Part shown: positions 57,910 through 64,000 of the stretch, one piece after another | Layout: every line of letters begins with the position of its first letter | How positions within the stretch are numbered: the first letter of the stretch is position 1 | Source of the DNA: Arsenophonus sp052174495 | GTDB lineage: Bacteria; Pseudomonadota; Gammaproteobacteria; Enterobacterales; Enterobacteriaceae | Reading direction: 5' to 3' | DNA length: 64,000 bases | NCBI GenBank assembly: GCA_052174495.1 | Contig: JBQMRR010000029.1 | Location: forward strand, 1-64,000 | Translations under genes and position numbers: made by a program | Notes under the pieces: model-generated | What the model saw: the letters and a program-made list of their open reading frames with translations, nothing else | What the model was told of the DNA's origin: nothing | Database searches by the model: none

Positions 57910-59592
57910 TTATTCGCCCTTCGCTGCTTTAAATGCTTCGGCCATAGCATTATTCGTACAATTGGTATCTTCCTGCTTGCTTACAGCAGCAAGGCTATCT
58001 TTTTCATCTTCTTCATCTTCTTCTTTTGAATGAACAGACAACGTAATTATACGGTTTTTTCGATCAATACCAGTATATTTAGTTTCAACTATATCGCCAA
58101 CATTTACTATTTTAGTATTATCTTCCATACGATCACGTAAAGCTTCCGATGTACGTAAGTGACCTTCAACACCGGCAGCTAACTGAATCGTTGCTCCTTT
58201 CGCATCAACAGATATTACTTTACCGGTAAGGATAACCCCTTTCTTATTAGAAGAAAGAAAGTTATTAAATGGATCTTCTGCTAATTGCTTAATACCCAAA
58301 GAAATACGTTCACGTTCAGCATCAACTTGCAATACAACAGCAGCAATTTCATCGCCTTTTTTGTATTCACGAACAGCTTCTTCACCAGAAAGATTCCAAG
58401 AAATATCAGATAAATGAACTAAACCATCAATACTACCATCTAAACCGATGAAGATGCCAAAATCAGTAATAGATTTTATTTTACCTTCTACTCGATCATT
58501 CTTATTATGTGTTTCTGCAAATTGCTGCCATGGATTTGCTTTACAGTGTTTCAAACCTAATGAAATACGACGACGCTCTTCGTCAATATCTAAAACCATA
58601 ACTTCAACAACATCACCTACATTAACAACTTTAGATGGATGGATATTTTTATTAGTCCAATCCATTTCAGAAACGTGCACTAAGCCTTCAACACCTTCCT
58701 CAATTTCAACAAAGCAACCATAATCAGTAAGATTAGTAACTCGTCCTATCAGCTTAGTGCCTTCTGGATAACGTTTAGCAATAGCTACCCATGGATCTTC
58801 TCCAAGCTGTTTCAGTCCTAAAGAAACGCGTGTGCGATCACGATCAAACTTCAATATTTTAACATTGATTTCATCACCAACATTAACAATTTCACTTGGA
58901 TGTTTAACCCGTTTCCAAGCCATGTCAGTAATGTGTAATAAACCATCAATACCGCCCAGATCAATGAATGCGCCATAGTCAGTTAAATTTTTAACAATAC
59001 CTTTAATTTGCATCCCTTCCTGCAAATTTTCCAATAACTGATTACGTTCTGCACTGCTTTCAAACTCAATAACAGCACGACGAGAAATAACAACATTATT
59101 ACGCTTCTGATCCAGTTTGATAACTTTAAACTCAAGCTCTTTACCTTCCAGGTGAGTTGTATCACGAACTGGGCGAACATCAACTAATGAACCGGGTAAA
59201 AATGCACGAATGCCTTTTAATTCTACAGTAAAACCACCTTTCACTTTGCCATTAATAATACCAATAACTGTTTCGGTACCTTCGTAGGCTTTCTCTAGCA
59301 TCAACCAAGCTTCATGACGTTTTGCTTTGTCGCGAGACAGGATAGTTTCACCGAAACCATCCTCTAATGCGTCTAAAACAACATCGATTTCATCACCAAC
59401 CTGAATTTCTAGCTCATCATCTTGTATATTTTTAAATTGTTCTATTGGGATCGCTGATTCTGATTTTAGACCGGCATCAACTAATACGACATCTTTTTCG
59501 ATAGCAATAACAATGCCACGAACAATAGCCCCTGGACGGGTTTCGATACTCTGTAAAGATTCTTCAAAGAGTTGAGCAAAAGATTCTGTCAT
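57910..59592 (-). CDS. rpsA: 30S ribosomal protein S1
   Basis: Complete 560-residue S1 (E. coli 557) with six S1/OB-fold repeats. It binds mRNA on the small subunit and starts translation on weak Shine-Dalgarno messages. Repeat hallmarks recur: VKGGFTVELKGIRAFLPGS, VKNLTDYGAFIDLGGIDGLL, VTNLTDYGCFVEIEEGVEGL, ITDFGIFIGLDGSIDGL, and a last repeat AKGATIQLAAGVEGHL. The C-terminal tail is acidic and diverged (EEDEEDEKD). No strong Shine-Dalgarno precedes the ATG, usual for rpsA, which is self-regulated. Retention of weak ribosome sites here makes S1 indispensable. Confidence 0.99.
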   Translation of the reverse strand: MTESFAQLFEESLQSIETRPGAIVRGIVIAIEKDVVLVDAGLKSESAIPIEQFKNIQDDELEIQVGDEIDVVLDALEDGFGETILSRDKAKRHEAWLMLEKAYEGTETVIGIINGKVKGGFTVELKGIRAFLPGSLVDVRPVRDTTHLEGKELEFKVIKLDQKRNNVVISRRAVIEFESSAERNQLLENLQEGMQIKGIVKNLTDYGAFIDLGGIDGLLHITDMAWKRVKHPSEIVNVGDEINVKILKFDRDRTRVSLGLKQLGEDPWVAIAKRYPEGTKLIGRVTNLTDYGCFVEIEEGVEGLVHVSEMDWTNKNIHPSKVVNVGDVVEVMVLDIDEERRRISLGLKHCKANPWQQFAETHNKNDRVEGKIKSITDFGIFIGLDGSIDGLVHLSDISWNLSGEEAVREYKKGDEIAAVVLQVDAERERISLGIKQLAEDPFNNFLSSNKKGVILTGKVISVDAKGATIQLAAGVEGHLRTSEALRDRMEDNTKIVNVGDIVETKYTGIDRKNRIITLSVHSKEEDEEDEKDSLAAVSKQEDTNCTNNAMAEAFKAAKGE

Positions 59593-59695
59593 AGTAATAT
59601 CTTCAAAATTTTAACTAGCATTCAACATCCTGCCAAATGGGGGGTTATTTTACATAAATCGCAACACTCCTTGTTACAAAGCTTTAATTAACTTA

Positions 59696-60403
59696 TTATA
59701 TGTCTATTATTGACATAGAATATAGATAATATTTATTTTTTTTTACATAAGCAAATGCTTGATCAATAACTCCTTGAATAGATAACTTTGTAGAATCCAG
59801 GATAAACGCATCTTTTGCAGGTACTAAAGGTGCAATTAACCTATTACGATCACGATAATCACGCTCTTTAATATCAATTAAAAGAGCCTTTATTTTAACA
59901 TTAAATCCCCTTTCCTGCAACTGTTGCATTCGTCTACGAGCGCGTTCTTCAGGTGTGGCATCAAGAAAAATCTTTACTGGTGCATCTGGAAAAACTACCG
60001 TTCCCATGTCACGCCCATCAGCAATCAAACCCGGTTTAATGAGAAATGCTCTTTGTCTACGTAATAATGCTTCTCTAACGCGAGGAAAAGTTGCGCTAAG
60101 AGATGCTGTGTTACCAACAACTTCGCTACGAATTTCATTACTAACATCCTCCCCCTCAAGAATAACAGCTAATTCTTTTTCTCTTGGTTCAAAACGAACA
60201 TCAAGATTAGCTGCTAATGGAACTAATTCTTCTTCAGACTTGATATCAACGTGATGATGTAATGCTACTAAAGCCAAAATACGGTAAATGGCACCAGAAT
60301 CAAGTAACTGCCAACCCAGTTTATTTGCCAATGCTTGACATAATGTACCTTTACCTACGCCACTTGGACCATCAACCGTAATAACGGGGGGTAATAGCAC
60401 CAT
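59696..60403 (-). CDS. cmk: Cytidylate kinase
   Basis: Complete 235-residue CMP/dCMP kinase (E. coli 227). The P-loop GPSGVGKGT lies near residues 12-20. LLDSGAIYR, the substrate-binding RVREALLRRQRAF, GLIADGRDMGTVVFPDA and the lid DRDRNR-type segment (RDYRDRNRLIAPL) are present. The C-terminus is a few residues longer than usual (NKYYLYSMSIIDI), probably a lost stop. AAGGAGGAGCG before the ATG is an excellent ribosome site. It precedes rpsA in the same direction as in E. coli; aroA is not upstream here. Confidence 0.98.
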   Translation of the reverse strand: MVLLPPVITVDGPSGVGKGTLCQALANKLGWQLLDSGAIYRILALVALHHHVDIKSEEELVPLAANLDVRFEPREKELAVILEGEDVSNEIRSEVVGNTASLSATFPRVREALLRRQRAFLIKPGLIADGRDMGTVVFPDAPVKIFLDATPEERARRRMQQLQERGFNVKIKALLIDIKERDYRDRNRLIAPLVPAKDAFILDSTKLSIQGVIDQAFAYVKKNKYYLYSMSIIDI

Positions 60404-60639
60404 TACGCTCCTCCTTTTTAATAGAATTATATTTTTAGCAAATATTTTCTATTATTCTAATTAAGTACTTTATTTATACTCAATTCATTCTACTTAAGAA
60501 AAACAAAAGGTTCCCCTTATCTAAAACAAGAAAGATTTTTAGATGAAATTTAGCGCTAGCTATAAGAATAATAGTTATCGTTTAATATTATGCTAAGTGC
60601 TTGATCCAAAATTATTATATAGATTTTGTGCACCTATAT

Positions 60640-61082
60640 TCATGAAAAAAAAAGCTATTAAGGGATATAGTTAAGAGCAAAACATCTTAATGATTAGGAT
60701 CAAATCGTCAAACAACTACAATACATAAAATTAAAGCTACTATCAGGCAATCAAACAAACTGCGTATCCTTTTGGTAAATGTTATAGCATATCTGAATTT
60801 ATCGTTGCTAAAAGGCAAAAACGAGATGATATTGATATCATAGTCATATTTTCATTTTTTCCGATAATGCTATTGCTGCTCAAGAGCAGAAGAGCCGTAA
60901 CCCACTTCCTATAAAAACGTTTTTCTCTCCTTCTTACCTGGATAGTTATTTATGCAGGTACAAAGAGGAAATTTACTGAAATGAAGCAGGAAGTGGCAAA
61001 GTTAAAATATAAAGCATTTAAGGCTATAAGCCTGCTTATCTGTAGATAGATATAAAATATCTTCTAAAAATGTTAAATAAAA
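60640..61082 (+). mobile_element. IS481-family 5' fragment, cut by IS256
   Basis: Matches the copy at 63340 end to end. Broken frames give KGKNEMILIS-like residues where the family has KW..R.D..D, and near 61015 KYKAFKA (family: .F.AY.PG..H.D.K.L). The sequence stops exactly where the IS256 copy starts. Transposase N-terminal half only. Confidence 0.6.
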
Positions 61083-62483
61083 TTGAATTATACTAATTCT
61101 AATGTATGGTGTTTCGGAGATGCTAGCATATGCTAGCTTATTGCTTTCGTGGTTGATTTCAACATATAGAGATTATATGCATGAAAAGCTTATCTTACAG
61201 ATATTCGCAAAACTAGAGATTATCTGTAATCTATTACACGAACTTATTAGTAATAATGCCAGGCAGGGATAACACTACTGTTGACCGGAATTCAAAGCCA
61301 TACTGCAATAAGATCCTAAAAAATGCGCTTTGTCGACAGATTAGGCCGTCATTCGTAATAGTTATTTTCTTTAACGAAGCAAATAAACTGCTATTGGCGA
61401 TCTTGAGATTACAGTGCCTAAGGTTATAAAGGAGGATTGCAGCGTCAACAGAATATGTTTCAACAGTTCATTATTACCGCTTTATTTAAAGTGTGTAAAA
61501 ATGTTGAAGAGTTACTCTTATAATCTGTATATAGAAGGTTATTATACACCAGTAATTTTCACGAATCTCTGGAGCGTTTCTCGGTAAAGAGCACATGATC
61601 TTCCTGCAGAAAATACCATCAGCAGACTAAAACAGTGATATTTTGAAGAGTATAGGCAAGTGTAGTACCTGCGTAATTTACGCAATATGCGCTACGTTTA
61701 TTTCTGATTTAATTGCATCTACCGGCCTGTTAGGTAAACTGATCGCCTTTGCCTTTTTATCAAATCGGCGTCACTGCATGGATGATAATGAGGAGCTAGC
61801 TGCTGTCAAAATGCTTATTAAAAGTCAGAAGCAAACTGAGCCAAATTTCTTGATAGCCTGGAAATGCAGAGAATTAACCGTATCTGTTAGCTTCCTATGA
61901 AAGCGGTACTCTTAGTTTTGAAATGCAATAGCAAAGATATTTCCGAACATATAGCACTAAACTCTCTTGGGTACATAAAACAGCATTGGTACTAAATTAT
62001 TTCTAAAGGTATATAACTAAAAGTTAAGGATGATCTACTGGGAAACTTTGTTTACCAAAGAGCTCTGATGCCTCTAATAAAGCCTTTAATGCTTTATTAA
62101 TAAGCTTTTCAAGGAAGTATCCTGTGCAACGATGAAGAATATGAAAAAAGATTGAGAAAAGTTTCTAGTATTCTACGACTTCCTGTTAGCGTACTGGGCG
62201 TTCAGCAATAAGAATAACTAATTTGATTAAAATCGGATTTTGCGAAAATGAGGCTATGAAGGGGACGCACGAAGCACTGTTCTTCTAGAAAAGCAACCTA
62301 TTCAAAATAGTACTGAACCCGCTATTGTTTACTTAGAAAAGCTAGATAGAGGCTAGGAGGAGTTTGAGCTGCTTGACTTCACTGATAAACAATATTAAAT
62401 TTAAAGGTGGAGAGCAGATTTAGATAGCATCAGGGTGGAGCAGTAGGTAGTCTGACCATTCTAACACTAGATTTACTAATAAT
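61083..62483 (+). mobile_element. IS256-family element, degenerate, nested in IS481
   Basis: From GAATTATACTAATTCT to TAGATTTACTAATAAT. About 1.4 kb with the same internal order as other plus copies. The longest open piece (61643-61900) is a frame fragment. The left flank is the IS481 relic. Confidence 0.8.
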
Positions 62484-62599
62484 TTTTCTTAGTGAAAAGT
62501 TCTTTAAAAAAACTATATTATAAGTATAATGACTTCAATTATCTTTGATATATCTTAAATATATTGTAGAAGAGTTAGTGAAACAAATAGATATTAATT

Positions 62600-63212
62600 C
62601 TAAATTAGTATTTAGATAGCATCTTTGCCTTCCTTGTTTCAAGGAGCGAATAGCAATATATAAATACACTAAGTGCTATTCTTAAAATCAACGAAATATT
62701 TTCTCTGAATCCTTTAAAGAGAAGGATAATATTCTATATAGGAAAGCTAGAAAATGCAGGGAGGAGGGGGAAGATAAAAAATGAATTGCGGTCCTAATTG
62801 TCCAAGGTTAGATAGGGGGTTATGTGAGTGATAAGATCCTTGAAGAATGTAATGCAAAATATCTTAGCCATTTTTTCTTTAACTGATCATCGATAAAGAG
62901 TTCATACTTAGCTCAGATGAAGCTAAGTAGTATAAAATTTTTTTAAAGAGCATAAATTAGCTACCATCGCCTAATAATGTTAAATAATCATAAAGTTATC
63001 ACTAAGGAATTCTATATTAAAATGTGAACAGTTATATTAACTGATTAAAAGAATAACTGAGTAGCCTCTCCATGATATGGAATTGTTTTATTTACCAAAT
63101 TATCTAGCCTGAAGAAGTTTATTAAAACTACAACAATTGAAATACAGACGTGACTACAAATTGCTCTGCGAGCAAAGCAATAACCTTTTCAATATAGGAT
63201 ATTTATTTCCAC
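62600..63212 (+). mobile_element. IS1595-family 3' fragment
   Basis: Starts in the middle of the transposase (a CLPCFKERI stretch where the family has HSFLASAST), passes EIFSLNPLKRR-like residues and ends at GCTCTGCGAGCAAAGCAATAA, the shared 3' terminus. The 5' half is missing. Confidence 0.73.
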
Positions 63213-63339
63213 ATATCTACTTTAATAAATAAAGTCTAATAGAAGTGACATTAAATATATAATTAATAGCAATATTTTGCTTAGATAGATATTTAGTTAG
63301 GGATCATTATATAAAATCTCGTTCCAGAATCATATTCAT

Positions 63340-63870
63340 AGCAATATAGCAACTACTAAGGGATATAATTGAGAAAAATATCACAATCATAAAGTTCTAT
63401 CGTCAAAAAATTACAACATTTAAATTAGTCCTGCTTTCAAGCCGGCAAATAGCCTAGGTCTACTTTAGCTAAGCGTTATGGGATGTTCTAACATACTGTT
63501 ATTAAAAGGTGAAGATGAGATGATATTGATAATCACAGCTATATTTCCCATTGGTTGTGAATGGAAGCCTCTCTATCGCCCGATTAGGATGCCGTAGTCG
63601 TTTCCCTGTAAAAACTTTTCCTTTCCGACGATCTTCTACTAGCCCATCTATCCGTACCGTACGCAAATTTCTGAATATTAATAAGTATCTTGATCTGCCT
63701 GAATCTCTATTTACGTAGGCGGAGTGAAGAATTTGCATGAAATAAGGCAGAAAAAGTACCAAGCTAAAGTGTATAAAGCCTTTAAAAGCTTACAAATTTC
63801 TTTATCTTCACGTAGTGTGAAATATCCTTTTGCAAATACTAAATAAACCCTTGACGACCTTATCTTTTTG
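63340..63870 (+). mobile_element. IS481-family fragment, degenerate
   Basis: Transposase relics fit IS481: TLAKRYGMF near 63460 (helix-turn-helix), RDDIDNHSY-like near 63515, AVVVSL and FLSDDLLLAHLS near 63590-63645, then GVKNLHEIRQKKYQAKVYKA near 63720-63770 (family: G..NL.....). Stops are frequent. The catalytic DDE core is not seen; the copy ends at about 63870. Confidence 0.65.
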
Positions 63871-63881
63871 TAGATATAAAT

Positions 63882-63905
63882 CTCTCACTCTTTGAGAGGT
63901 TTTTA
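63882..63905 (+). terminator. Terminator-like hairpin
   Basis: Stem CTCTCA/TGAGAG with a 5-base loop, followed by GGTTTTTA. Could be a Rho-independent terminator, but no plus-strand gene precedes it, so its use is uncertain. Confidence 0.4.
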
Positions 63906-64000
63906 TCCGTCTTTACAAGGAAAAGACTACGTTCAATGCTCAATGGCTTTTTGCTTAATCTTAATTAAGCATGTGTCCCATGGACATTCATCGGTACTTA

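Noticed and set aside
58448..58723. Plus-strand 91-codon frame over rpsA
   Set aside because: Antisense shadow of the S1 repeats.
59955..60254. Plus-strand 99-codon frame over cmk
   Set aside because: Antisense shadow of intact cmk; Ser/Arg-rich composition typical of reverse frames.

Overview
The window is an A+T-rich stretch of an enterobacterial (Enterobacterales) chromosome in an advanced state of decay. It carries only 13 intact protein genes and 3 intact tRNAs, set among more than two dozen recognisable pseudogenes and about twenty rotted insertion-sequence copies. Surviving proteins are very close to Escherichia coli Rho, S1, WecE, DapF, MutY and others, and gene order over the first 43 kb is that of the E. 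coli 85-min region. Low coding density, many stops and frameshifts per dead gene, and old degenerate IS copies fit a host-restricted insect endosymbiont in mid-reduction (Sodalis-like or Arsenophonus-like). The sequence alone does not fix the genus.

Layout. (1) 1-7.2 kb: dead gppA (split by an IS1595-family element), dead rhlB, then intact trxA and rho. (2) 7.4-22.5 kb: the whole enterobacterial common antigen (ECA) cluster in E. coli order, wecA-wzzE-wecB-wecC-rffG-rffH-wecD-wecE-wzxE-wecF-wzyE-wecG, then yifK. Every gene is ruined except wecE, which is perfectly open. (3) 22.5-23.0 kb: the argX-hisR-leuT-proM tRNA cluster, with Arg and His tRNAs intact and Leu and Pro tRNAs decayed. (4) 25.5-29.6 kb: dead hemY, hemX, hemD and hemC. 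(5) 30.1-43.4 kb: dead cyaA and cyaY, intact lptM-dapF-yigA, then dead xerC, yigB, uvrD, corA and perhaps rarD. (6) 43.4-55.4 kb: IS-rich, with three short blocks from elsewhere in an E. coli-like map: grxD; tRNA-Phe; and dead mltC with intact yggX-mutY and divergent trmB. (7) 55.4-57.5 kb: an unidentified degenerate tract. (8) 57.5-60.4 kb: intact ihfB-rpsA-cmk. (9) 60.6-64 kb: IS481-, IS256- and IS1595-family remains.

Three IS families are recognised from degenerate transposase translations: IS256 (ten copies or fragments, ends close to GAGTTAT...ATTTCT), IS1595 (seven) and IS481 (two). No copy has an open transposase. Some are nested, and each break in E. coli-like synteny coincides with IS copies.

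Functional reading: information processing and basic redox/iron functions are kept (Rho, S1, IHF-beta, CMP kinase, TrmB, MutY, Trx, Grx4, YggX), as are one diaminopimelate step (DapF) and an LPS-assembly lipoprotein (LptM). ECA, late uroporphyrinogen/heme synthesis, cAMP signalling, frataxin, XerC and UvrD are lost at these loci. I found no defence system, CRISPR array or intact novel operon. The strongest oddity is the lone surviving wecE inside a dead pathway.
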